Below are positions 48,246 to 60,785 of a stretch of 64,000 nucleotides of DNA, in pieces. Made by a program: the position numbers and the translations under genes. This stretch comes from Sphagnum compactum (lineage: Eukaryota > Bryophyta > Sphagnopsida > Sphagnales), in assembly GCA_965153455.1 (NCBI GenBank), contig OZ234501.1, forward strand, positions 5,704,001 to 5,768,000, read 5' to 3'. The notes beneath the pieces were generated by a model. That model saw only the letters and a program-made list of their open reading frames with translations. It was not told the origin of the DNA and did no database searches. Position 1 is the stretch's first letter, and each line of letters starts with the position of its first letter.

Positions 48246-48830
48246 AAGCAATAAGTCTTTCATGTCACTACACAACCCAAATTGAATTGATTAATGAATG
48301 CAACTTCATCCCATGAAATGTCACAAGTCAACTATTTGAATTTTGATGTATACATTGCAGTCAAATGCAATTTTTTGTGAAAAGATCACAACTTGTTGGT
48401 GGATGTGCATTTCTTGTTTGAGTTTTCAAAAGTGGCATAAAATTCATCAAGGAATGTTTCAAAGTCATTGAGGAAGGGGGATTAACATTTGAACAAAGGT
48501 GCAAATTAAAAAAAGGCCATGCCTAATAACAATGTGTCAATAAATCCAACTTAGGTTAGGCCATTTAAGTACCAATGAAAATGAAATCAAATAATTATGT
48601 GCATTTGGTTAACAAACCTTGAAACTTTAAACATGTGCCATGATCCATCAAACTTCTCAAGTAAGTTGATTTGTGGTTCTTTTGTTTCGTGTTGTGTTGT
48701 GAAAACACACACCCTAAACATGTCAAGACTTGATTATTTTGAAGATGATCAATGGATTCACAAAGTGTTTCATTTTCTTATTACAAATTCTTAAGAAAAA
48801 CAAAGACTTCTTCCATGGACACAACCACCA
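48246..48830 (-). mobile_element. Decayed Ty3/Gypsy gag, 5' fragment
   Basis: On the minus strand the reading includes EKFDGSWHMFK, FETFLDEFYATFENS, KLHLTAMYTSKFK and CDISWDEVAFINQF, in the order of a plant Gypsy gag, with stops and shifts. It ends at the CACTA insertion at 48,245. The left LTR of the element was not identified with confidence; a weak primer-site-like string lies near 49,115-49,130. Confidence 0.75.
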
Positions 48831-51800
48831 AGCTTCTTTTAACATAAGCATGATTTTCAAAAAATACATATAACAACAACAACAACAACAATAACATCAA
48901 TAGAAATAGGCTTGATGAAAGTCTATTCAAATTTTCATGAAAGGAAAACAACTAAGACATAAGGATTTCCAAAAGATATGAACAAAACATGATGAAAAGG
49001 TAGGCATAGTTTCAAGTTTAAACACAAAACTTGAAAACCAAGGACAAGAACACAAAATAGTTCAAATGGAATTTTATTATGAAAAGATGAAAATAAAAAA
49101 CATAATTATGTAGCAAGATCATACCCAAAATTGGTGTGGAACAAATTAGAGGTCACATGAAGGGAACTACCTGTATTTGTAAATTGTTGAAAACCTATCC
49201 CAAGGAAAATTATTTCAAAACAACTCAAAATATCTCAAGCTAACTCAAGATATTTCAAAATATTTCAAAAGACCTTAAGATATCCCAAACTAATTCAAGA
49301 TGCTTTAAAACATTTCAAATTAACTGATCAAAATATTTCAAAATATCTCTTGAGGAACCTTCTTGGGAACTTTTTAATTACATTATGGATGAAAATTGGA
49401 TGAACTTCATTTAAAATGATTTTGATGATGATAACGGTGATGATGTAAGCAACGATGTTGAACATGATGCAAGTGATGATGTTAGACATGGTGCTAGGGA
49501 TGTAATTTGTGACATTGAAACATCCATTTACATGAACAAGTCCTAATTATTAATTCATATTATGAATGAGAACATCTATAACATAATTTATGGATGAGTT
49601 ATGTAATTTCATGTATATCCATTTCATCAATCATTTATAGCAAAACAAGACCTTCAATTTGAGCCATTGAATTTAGCGTAAATGATTTTGAAATTTAAAC
49701 ACAATTTGGGGGTTCATGTTATGTATAATTCATGTTCACATGTTTTGTTTGGTTTGCATTCACAAAACTTGTTTGGTTTGTGGTTTTTAATAACTCACCA
49801 TAACTTTTGCAAATAACACCACTGTTGATATATTACCATTATTCATGAAAATAAATTTAAAAATGAAATAGATAGAAAGATCGTGTGAAACATGTTGATG
49901 CATGGGAAACCTCGAAATGAACCACCATTATATATCAATGAGGCAAAAGACTTCAAAGATTAAGACTTTGAAGTTTTTTACAAACCCCCCCCTCCCCCCC
50001 CAAACCCACCCACCAAGTTTTAAACATAGTAGATGTAATGAGAGTCCAACAAATAATGCTTCAAAGTTGTGTAATGAGAAGACATGTCTACTTGTTTCTA
50101 TTAATGTTATACCCATGTTAGATTTGCATGAAAGAATTGTACAAATTCTTGAATATTAAGCCCTATTGGTATGACACATTAGTCTATGCAAACAAGAGCA
50201 AGACTTTCAATTTACTTCCTAGTATTATTTACTTCCCTTCTTAAAATGGATCTCCAAGGTTTTCAGTGAATTTTCCACATATTGAATCAAGGTGGTCAAA
50301 CATTGAAAGAAGACCTCCACACAAGTTATGCATGTTGCAAACCATCAATTTTGTTTAGGTTTTGTTAAATGTTTTATATGTCATGTTATTAATACTTTGT
50401 TGTTATTTTTTACTAAATATTCCATAGATTGGTTGAAAGTTTGTGTTTGTAGGTCCTTCCTACAAGCGATGGAAATTATGGAGAAGATATGAACAACAAT
50501 GAGTAGAAAGGATAATAAGAAAAAGGTGAAGCTCTAAAAGGATTATCAAAAAGTTGACTACGCATAAGTAACAACACAAGAAGTAGATGTTGTCAAAGTT
50601 TTACAAAGATTTTGAATGTGGTCTAGAGAAGTTTGTTGATTCATATGCTAGACAAATCTAGAAGGTAAATGCAAATATTGTAAGAAACATAACACTTTAT
50701 GTTGCAAAGAAACTAAGCAAGTAGGAGGAAAATTTTCAACTACTTGTATATCAAACATTTTGGGTCACTTGATTCTACAGTGTATGTTGCCCTCATACTT
50801 GTCCAATATTCCTATTGTGAAATGAAATTAAAAGGTTGTTGGAAACTTGAAAGATAGATTGGGTATTCATCTTGTTAGCCAAACATGTTGTTGCAAGAAA
50901 CATTGTTTGCATTTGCACATCTTCATATTTCAATATTGGATAGGGCATTGCAAGAATCTTCGAGGTGTTGACAAGCAAAACATTAGGAAAGGCAGAAAGC
51001 TCCACCTCTTATTAAACATGTAGAATGATTCTTTTTGGTTACATTTCAAGAAGGCAAAACGTGCAAATGTTGTATCTAAATTGCATTAAACTCTTGTGAT
51101 AGATTAGTGGAATATAAATATTATTATCTCCCCCAATTGTAAAGATGTTGCAAGGAGAAGGATTGGAATGAAGTTATATGAGTCACATGCAATCCAATAT
51201 TTGTGTATAAATTTAAGGTATACTTATATCTCAAGTTTGGATTGCTTCAATTCATTCTCAGTCCATATAGCCAAAAAATTAATTATGTTCCTTGTTGTGC
51301 TTTGATTTGTTACAAAATTCAAAATTTTGGTTAATTCCAAATGATTGTTGATGTTTAAGTAAATACACATTAAAGACAATAAGGGAATGAAAATTGTGTG
51401 TAGGAATTTGTCAAAATATAATCATGTAGTGTAACAAATAGATTATTATATGGTGTCGATTCTTTAAGGTGACTGTAAAATATTGTCCCTAGTAGCTTTT
51501 TGCAACTTTTTATGAGGAAAATACTATATATATATAGATCTCTAAATGACAATAAAATGATTTTGAATGAGAAATGATTTTAACCATAACAAATCCTACA
51601 TAATTCCAAAAGTTGGAATCTGTGTGATTAAAGGAATATGGTATTTCCATGGTATTATATGAGTATTACATTTTTGTCTCACACAACACAACATCTTGTC
51701 CACACATGAAAATACCATGTTACATGCACCATTTTGTGCAACAGATTATGACATCGATAACTAACTCTTATATGAATGGTTGGATATGTGTATTGGCCCT

Positions 51801-54800
51801 ATTAAGATTATACACAACCCACTAGCATGTTTGCATTTGGACCTAATTTAAAAATTGTCCACATTGCAAAATACCATTTTTGGGGGGGTTTTGGGTTTGA
51901 TTTAATTATGGATGTGTTCATAATGGTGTGTTTTAGGGCCCTATAAAGATTTTGGATAAATATATATATATATGGAAATAACTATCCATTTTTCAATCAA
52001 AAATGGTGTTTTAAGAATACAAAAACCATTGCAATACATGATCATTTCTTGGACACCCTAAAGAACCAACACCTTATAATGGTAAGTGATCTTAAATATT
52101 ATGAACATTTGCTTAAGGAGTGGTTTGTTATTTTAAGGGCTCCTTTGAATGGGATTGTTAAAAACAATTTTGGGATTTATGTCATTGGAGTCATGTGGTG
52201 TATCGTGCATGTGAAAGGACTACATCTATTTATTGATAATGGAATCTTTTATGTAAATTAGGACTACATTTTTTTTGTTATTTAGTTTTGTCCTTATAAT
52301 GCCTAATGTGCTTAGAATTTGAATGTGTAGTACTTTGCAATTTGTTCTTAGAAGAGTGTTTGGTACTTTCAAATTTTTCTTGAAACCTTTTAGTGCGTGG
52401 TGGGATCTTAAATCACTAAAAATTAATGTGCTTTGATTAACAATATTAGGTGTTTAAGTGATTACATTGTTATAAAGGATTCAAACTATTTCATTTTGTC
52501 TTTTGAGTGTTTTTTGGTGTTTTAAGTGATACATTGTTGTTCTTTATATGCTTTTAGTGATGAATCACTAAACTAAACTAATAATTTACAAGTACAGGGT
52601 TAATAGCCATGTTAAATATTTTAACTTTAATTTTGTGTAACTCAAATGTGGATGTAGTTGGAGTTTTTTATAACCTTCAAAACCAAGTATCCAAATTTTC
52701 TTATACAACTCACAACATTTTAGTCCTTTCAACCTTAGTGGGACTTGACAAGTTGGAATATGTGTTGTTGTTAAAGGTCAAAAGGTCACAAAACTATTGA
52801 TTGATTCGAATGATTTTACAATTGATATCAACAAGTTCAATGTTTGTCACACAATTTATAAAACCCTTTCAAATCTTTGGATTATTATTATTTGTATGAA
52901 GTTATTGACTTGCAATGGCAAAATTGAACTTGTGCAATGGGTGAATGCAAGCTCTATGGCATGTAAAGATGGTTTTTTTGTGGTGAATAATTGCCATTTG
53001 AACAAAAAAAAAACTACAAAATGTCAAATGGATTTTTTGGGTTTAGGGGGGAAAAGGCCCAAAATCTTCACATTTCAAGGAAAAAGGTGGCACTTGCCAT
53101 ATTTAGAACATAGGTTCTTGTATGTCACTAGTTTATAGTAAAGTTTGAAAATATTTCCACTTTTGTTTTTAACCTTTAACCAAATTTGGCTCAATCCTCT
53201 TGTGGATGATCACCAATTCACCTACATCACAAAATTGAAAAAAAAAAAAAAAAAAAAAACCCTTACATACAAACTTTGAACATGTGCCCTAAAAACGTTT
53301 CTTCCGAAAAGCTTGTGAAATGGAGGAGTATAGGTTATGATGTTGTTGGGCATACACTTGATGGCAAAGAGAAGAAAGTTCCCAAGGTCTTTTACCATGA
53401 TACACCTCCTAGAAAGTTGGTTTCATACCTAAAGATGGGTCTACAATTTGTTGTGGCCCATAACTTTGTATCCAAGTGTGGCAAGAGCGCCATTTTAAGA
53501 TCATAATTGTGTTGGTATTGGCCATCTCAATCATTTCTTGTGTCAAATTCTTTGAGAACTACACAATGCAAGTTCAAAATGATATCCAAATTATGCACCA
53601 ACATAATTTCCAAATAAGAAATATTTTTTCACTTGATGTACAAACTCAACCTTGTGCATGTACCAATAGTGACACACCCAAACTAATCAAGGACCTTCAC
53701 TATTATATTTTAGATGGCATTTTTCATGACTTTCTTTTTGCACAACATTATTGCATGTTGTATTGACAAATCTTTAAAGACTAGTGATGCTCTTCAAGTG
53801 AACATAATGTTTGGAAGGATAGTTGTTTTGGGCAAGGTACTTCAAGAGCAACATTAGAGCTTGGTATTTTTTCTCACATTATCCAAGCTTGAATACCTTT
53901 AAATCTTTAATCTTTGGATGCCAATCAATTTTATTTATTTTTGCCTTTGGACATGTCAAAAGCAAGGTGCATGGAGTTGAAGTTTTATTGAAAAATCAGC
54001 TTAGATAAGAGCAAATCAAACCTTTAGGCTACAAACTTCAAAATGCAAGATGCAAGTGAAGTGGTTCAATTTCTCAAGGCAAAATCAAACAAACATGATT
54101 TTGCATATGCTACTATAAAAAGACATGTCAATAAGTGATTTTGGGAGGTGAAAGTTGGTGATGTGGATAGGTCCAAAAGTTGGGAGTTTGAATAATATGT
54201 GAATTAAAGTCCATAATTATTGTGTGAATCCAAGAATCATGTGCCACACCATGGTCCTTGAAAAGATTAAAGCCCCAAGTTATTATAACTTCAAAGAAAT
54301 GACATATGATTCTAATGTTGAGATCCAATTTGCATAAGGAGGAAAATGGATAGTGAAAATTATTCATGTCGAAGACAATTTTGTTGTTCAAGTTGACAAT
54401 TTCACATGAAATGAAGGCTTTTGATTTCTAATGGTTGACAAGGGCATGCACATAGTTCGTGAATCATTCAAAGATGATTGGAACAATGAATGTGTTGAAA
54501 AGGGTGTTGTGTTGTGTAAATTCTAGTATAATTTTGTTTGGATGTTGCGTGTGTTATAATAATGTTTGATTTAAATGTTTTTTTGATTCTTTTCTCTATA
54601 TTTGGTGCAATACATTTTTTTTTACTTATGTTTTTTGGGTTTATGTAATAGCTCAAATATTAGGGTAGGCTGGTTAGTGACCAAACACTTAAGTGCTCAA
54701 GGTAGGACGAATCCAAATTAGGGAGGGCTCCGTTGTTTATGGTGTTGAAACAAAACTTGAACCCCTCCTCTTGATGCATCTGACACACTAACAATTGTCA

Positions 54801-56104
54801 AAAATGGATTAGAAATGAGAAAGTTAAGGCCCCCCAAAGTAAAGGGGGTCAAGAATTCAAGAAAACAAACCATCAAACATTACCAAAGCCGATTTTCGAA
54901 CACCCAAAACATTCCTTGTATGTTGTTATGTTGCTATTAGAGTTCAAAAATGATTTGTAGAACTTTGGGTGGCACTCCTATAGCACTTTAAATCATTTTA
55001 AATGAATAAAAAATTTAAGAAAGTTATGAGGTCTGGAAATGGAAGGGGTCCAAAAAGAAGAAAAAAGAAAAAAGTGCATTTTGTAAGTTGGAAAGCTTAT
55101 TTTTCTTCTTGTTATTTTTTCATTACTCCTTTTCCTTTGCACTTTAAAGATGATTTCTAGAGCTCAAGGTAGTGTTTTCTAACATTTTAAATCACTCAAA
55201 ATGAAGCACATATGATGAAGATATAAATATGCGTTTAGTCATAGGCAAGTGATCAGTGATTGGGCCGGTCTACCTTTGGTTGAAGGCGCCAATGTTAAGG
55301 GTTAATTTGTGGGTGAAGTTGTAACTTTTTATCAAGGCCAGGCATGTTGCTTATTGGCAAGGTATAAATTTCAGATCATTTAAGGAGATTAAATTGAAGT
55401 AGCTTGAGACATTAAATAGGTAATGTAGACAACGCATGTACAAGAAGGTGTGGCATAAATTTTTAAATGTAGTATTATTTCAAAGGATAAGGGAATTTGT
55501 TTATAATTGATTTAAGGTGGTCGATGTTCTCAATGTAGGAAGATTTTTGTAAATTTGAAATCTTTAATTACCATGTGATAAAGGAAGGAATGTTTGAAAC
55601 TTAGCAATTGGATTTAGATCAAAGCATATGTAGTTTGTCATCACAAATTTATAGGCTTCATGGGTTCATTCCAAATTCGTGCAAAATAATAAAGTTTGAT
55701 TCCAAAATTTTTAAATGACATACTTAAATGTATAACTTCATTCTAAAACACACATACAACTCCACACAAATTGATATTTAAACATGTTGAATACACAACT
55801 CCACAAAAAAGGAATGTAAAGGATACATGTTTCTTTGGCCACAATATGTATATTCAATTCTGCATCAATGGAACCTTGAACAATAAAACATTTAATTGGA
55901 CACATACAAAAAATCAGACAACATGATCCAGTTGTTTTTACGTAAATAAATATGTACACCAAATGTTGAACATATCTATAACACTTGACTCATGGAAAAT
56001 AATAATACAAATGGGAAACAAAACGCTAGTAATTTCAAACATAATAAGTTGACATGTATGACCATTTCACTACGAAAATTAATTCAAAGTTCAAGGCATC
56101 ACAA
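48831..56104. other. AT-rich intergenic sequence, no gene recognised
   Basis: Many short open frames occur (for example 52,609-52,800 and 53,276-53,506, +) but none has a recognisable domain. CA-type runs, a poly-A tract near 53,240-53,258 and a C run near 49,986-50,000 are present. It probably consists of very old transposon debris. Confidence 0.4.
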
Positions 56105-56647
56105 GGTGAAAGCACATTAAGTCCCCCAAAACTTGTAGTCACATGTGTAATCTTTTTACAATCAATGTTTTGGGTAACATATAGACATCACATCGTGAAT
56201 TATTTTTACTTGTTTTAAGTATATTTGATTAGATTTATGCGTAAGTTAGTCAAATATTAAAAAATATGCAACTAATTGAAAGAAAAAAATATGGAATATA
56301 TTTGTGAAAAAAATACATGTTACAAAGTTTAAAAATTTGCATACATGTTTAAAAACTAGGGTTGTGGGTGGAATTTTTGGGTGAATTTTTTTTGTGGTGA
56401 ATGATAATGATATACATCAATGGAATATAGGGCCACTTAGAAGTTTTAAGACTTTTGGTTGAAAATCCTTTAAAAAAAATGTTTTTTGCACTTTTTGAAC
56501 AATAAGTGAATAATAAACTCTTTTTTTGGGAAAAAAAACCATTACCTAAATAAATATGAGAAGATTTTATAAATGTGATTGCATTATTTCTTCCTTTTTA
56601 TTATTTTTTACAATGTGTCATGAACCACAAACATGAAGCCCTATGGT

Positions 56648-56683
<36 letters not shown>

Positions 56684-56886
56684 CATGCGCATTAATTTTA
56701 TCCAATCCTTTTCATTTGATCGTTGGATTAAGCTTAAGTTTTTTGTCATGCACATTTAAATTTTTTTTTTTAATGTTTAGGGTTTCAAAACATGCCATCA
56801 AGATTTCAACTTATTGTGTACTATCATACTTGTTATACATCATTTTTTTTGGGACAAAAGTCGTTCACCCTTAGTGTGTTACCACC
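56105..56886 (+). mobile_element. Terminal-inverted-repeat element, copy 2 (LTR-free)
   Basis: The left end GGTGAAAGCACATTAAG pairs with the reverse complement of the right end, GGTGGTAACACACTAAG (13 of 17). Internal blocks match copy 1, for example CATGAACCACAAACATGA, CCTATGGTTGTA, ATTTTATCCAATCC and GCCATCAAGATTT. The site matching the LTR insertion in copy 1 is uninterrupted near 56,707-56,711. An (AT)n run has expanded at about 56,651-56,680. Confidence 0.75.
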
Positions 56887-59259
56887 CAACATGGCAATTC
56901 ATCATTTGCAAGCACTTTATTTATTGTATATAACTTTGTCCAATAATCATTATATATATATATAGGTATAGGTGTTACATAAAACCATTTACAAACACTT
57001 ATTATAGCTTGCACTCGTTTATTCAATGTGTAAGAACTACTCTTAAAAATCCTTAACCTTCATACTTCCACCTTCAATAAATTTATGTCATGCAATTTAC
57101 ATTTCATCTTTCACATTTAAAGGGGACTTTACTTCATATTTGTTCATATTTGTTGGAGATTCATGAGGTGTCATGTGAAGCCCACCCATGAATGTTACCA
57201 ACTCCATAAGGCCATGACAAACCTACCCTAGTTGATGATATTGAACATCTCAATGGTTTTTTTGTACTAGTAAACTTTAACTCAATATGCTTTAACATGA
57301 AGATAAATCATTTGCACAATGCACACTTTGAGATCATATATATATTCAAATGAACTTAAATGAATAAGCTAAACTTGCAATTGCCAAAAGAAAATTTAAC
57401 ACGTTCATTGGTACCATCAACACCCAAATTAACACATTTAGACTAAAACAATAAGGTTTGATCAAAAGAATAACTTGGAGTTTCAAGGAAGTTAACTTTT
57501 GCTATTAGAAAACTATCAATTTCAAAAGAAGAAAGGAGACAAATGACTATTAATACATCTAGTACTAAAGTAATCAATCCCTAGGAAAGAAATTATGGAA
57601 GTTGGACACATGTTAACACATGTTAACACTAAATCAATCATATTAAAAAAAATGTAAAGGAATTAACACATCAAATACCAAAGCAATCATTTTAAAACAA
57701 CAAACCAAAGGAGACTTGCAACTATCAACAAATTGTAATGCACTTAAAACAAATCAATTTAAAGTATAAGAAAATGAGATAAACAACTTTCAATGTTAAT
57801 CAAGGACTAAAGTATTTAGTTAAGGAACATAACAAAGGAATGAACATAATTTTAACAATTGGTTTAAAGAATAACAAAGACATTAAGTTGACTAGTAGTC
57901 AACACTTTAACGATCGAACTAGTAACATGAAGGACAATTTTCAATTAGTCCAAGTAATTACAGATCATGACAACATATTACTGAAAACGAAAGAATAAAG
58001 GATAGTCAACATTACTTGTAGAATAGTCCATTGTAAAACTCATTTTTAATGACAACTTGATCTTTTGTTCCTATAAACCCAACTCACTAGTCAACCCCTA
58101 ATTGATTTCATCATATTCAATATCTCAAAAATCTTGGCTATGTGCCACCAATTAAGATGTAATAATCACAAACAAGGATTTTCTTTTGTTGCTTAAGAAT
58201 ATCACCCGAAAAAAAGGAGGTATAATGCTTATAAAATGTCATGACTACATGTCCAAGTAGTTCAATGGTACCATTTGTTGCAAAACTTACAAGACATTAC
58301 ATTAATACCATTGGAGGTTGAATTAAACATTGAGGGGCAAGAAGTTGGGAGCATAATTGGCTTGGCCTTTACTAACAAACCATTGCCTTTAACCATTTCA
58401 ACCACTTGATTTGCATCCTTTTGAACAACTTCAATAATAACATAATATAATTTTCAAGATTCAAGTTTTACATTTTGAAAAACATCGTCACCCAAGATAG
58501 TTGTTCCTTTTTTGTCTTCAAGAAGTGATATCAATATCTCCAAGTGCTGTTCTACACGATGTAGCTTACATGTAAGAACGTCCAAGTCCTTGCAAGACTC
58601 CTTTGACTTGTAGCAAGTACACTAGAGATGTGCTTTTGCAATATTTCCAATTCTAGAATCTTCATACTTGCAACCAACTTGATGTCCTTAAGACAAAAAT
58701 TGAACAATATTTTATTCCAAAAAAAGATGGCATTCCATGACCCAACAAAACCTATAAAATGTTGACAAAAAAATATTGAATTGTGTTTGTTTATGGTGCC
58801 TTTGCAAATTGAACACCAAGTACAACAATTAAGGATCTAGGTTGAACCTAGTTTTTTCAACTTTGTAAACTATTGGTGTAAATGTTGGTAGCTAGTTTCA
58901 ACAACATCAAAGTTGCCTTGAACTTGCAACATAATAAACTTGTGATCTTTCATGTTGAAGCACAACCGTATTAACTTTTCCAACAATTTGGATTTCTCAC
59001 CTTCAAACATTTTGACTTTATGATGAATGTGCATTTTTCAACTCGAAAAACAAACATGGCAAAGCTTCAACTTTTCTCACATATGTTAATGACACATTGT
59101 ATGGACATAAAACATTGTTACATGCATGTTGTTTTATAGATTTGGGCCCCTTCCCTTATAATCATATAATCATTGCAAATTAAAAATGCAACATGGATTT
59201 ACCTTTGATGTCCTATGGAGACTTCACCTTCCATTGTGCCATCCATAAGTCGTAGACCT
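56887..59259. other. AT-rich intergenic sequence, no gene recognised
   Basis: A weakly coding-like minus-strand stretch at about 58,200-58,600, with a heptad-like segment and a CKFC string, might be gag debris, but no diagnostic motif supports it. Confidence 0.35.
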
Positions 59260-59780
59260 AAAAACTTATATAAGAAATCATCATGAAGAAGAAAATGAAT
59301 AATAAAACCAACACGAACATGATGAATAATAAGATCACCATGAAGAAAAAGATAAACAAGACTATTATGATAAAGACAAACATCAAGATTAGGTCACAAA
59401 GACCACCATAAAAAAGATGAACAATAAGAAAACCATAATGAAGAGAATTTAGTAGAAGACCAATGTGTAAACACAAGTGCTAACACTATGAACATTAACA
59501 TGAACAACACTAACATTCCAAAGATTTGCATGAAGAACAGTAGCACCACAAATAGTACAATCAATTCAAAAAGAAAAAAACAGCCCCACAAAAAAACAAA
59601 TTGTAGGACCACAATGAATTTTGTTTGAAAACATACCAATGCCAAGATGAAAATCACCAATGCAAAGAACATTTATGGGAAAAATAAAAGCACAACCACA
59701 AAGAACAACAATGTGAAGAACAATAACACAATCATAAGGAACAATAACATGAAGAAGAACAAGAACACCAAAAACCTTAA
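59260..59780. repeat. Degenerate AACA/GAAGA-rich tandem sequence
   Basis: Words such as ATGAAGAACAA, ACCATGAAGAA, AATAAC and ACCACAAAG recur for about 500 bp without an exact period. Hydrophobic open frames on the minus strand follow from this bias. Confidence 0.5.
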
Positions 59781-60650
59781 ACCCTATTAAGGTTTGCCAC
59801 AAGGTATTGGGGTAATACAATGAATTTTCAAATATTTAAAAAATTAAAGTGCATTCATTAGCTCTTCACACTTGAAGTTAAAGAGGCCTATGAGAGCTTT
59901 AGCATGTGATTAATATGAATTCCTAAAATTGAGCTCTCATATATGAAAACTACATAAACCAAAACAATAGGGTGGTTTGTTCATTTGGAACTAAATTGGG
60001 TCATGGGACTCATTTAAAACTCTCATAGGCCAAACTTGGGAGGAGTCATCACTTCCTTCCTTACAATACATTCATTAATTAATGGGTGATGACAACTACA
60101 TCAAATTGATTACAATTCCTAAGATTGGAATTGAATTTGTTGCTTCCTAATCAATGAACTAGGTACCCACTCGACATTGGTCATAAATTGGAATAGGCAA
60201 GTAGGAAATGCCTCTATTGATTGATTCTACCACTTAAAAATTACTTCAAAACTTGCCAAATTGGCATATATGAACCTTTATATGTTATAGAATGGTCAAG
60301 GCCTTGCCCATTGTGGTGGGAAAGGTTCCAAGTAAACCCCTTAACAATGTTTTCTTTTCAATTTCCTAGTGAAGCTAGGGTGACAAGCATCCCTAGGTAG
60401 ATTCAACTTAATTGACAACATTATTTCAGGGAATTCTTAGGCATAAATGTAGTGACACCCTATCCAAAAACACAATTTCTTGTTGCTTGTAGGCAAATTT
60501 TTAAAAAATAAATAAATAAAAATAACATGTTTTGTTTAAAAAAAACTATGTCACCTTTTGACGATTTTTCACCCAAAAAAAATGATTGCCCCTTAAGATG
60601 AGCTAGGTGATGTACCCAACATAATGGGCAAGAGGGAGAGCATTCCATAA

Positions 60651-60785
60651 CATTAAGGTCCAGGGCGACAGATTCAACAATTTATAAAAAAACTCATGTT
60701 CAACAAAGATTTTGTTCACTATTACAAGTGTATGAACATAATGTTGTCAAAGAAATGACGTAATCTGCCACCCCAGACCTTAATG
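60651..60785. repeat. 135-bp inverted-repeat unit, possible MITE
   Basis: CATTAAGGTCCAGGGCGACA at the left matches the reverse complement of the right arm, CATTAAGGTCTGGGGTGGCA, over about 24 bp with four to five changes. The arms enclose about 87 bp. No target duplication is clear. Confidence 0.6.

Noticed and set aside
50660-50730. CKYC-type string as a BED zinc finger of a hAT transposase
   Set aside because: The second half of the finger and the rest of a transposase are missing; too weak to annotate.
53276-53506. 76-codon plus-strand frame as a transposase exon
   Set aside because: No transposase motif could be recognised and the flanks have no coding continuity.
59258-59820. Hydrophobic minus-strand frames resembling membrane proteins
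   Set aside because: The Phe/Val/Leu content comes from the degenerate AACA/GAAGA repeat read in reverse.
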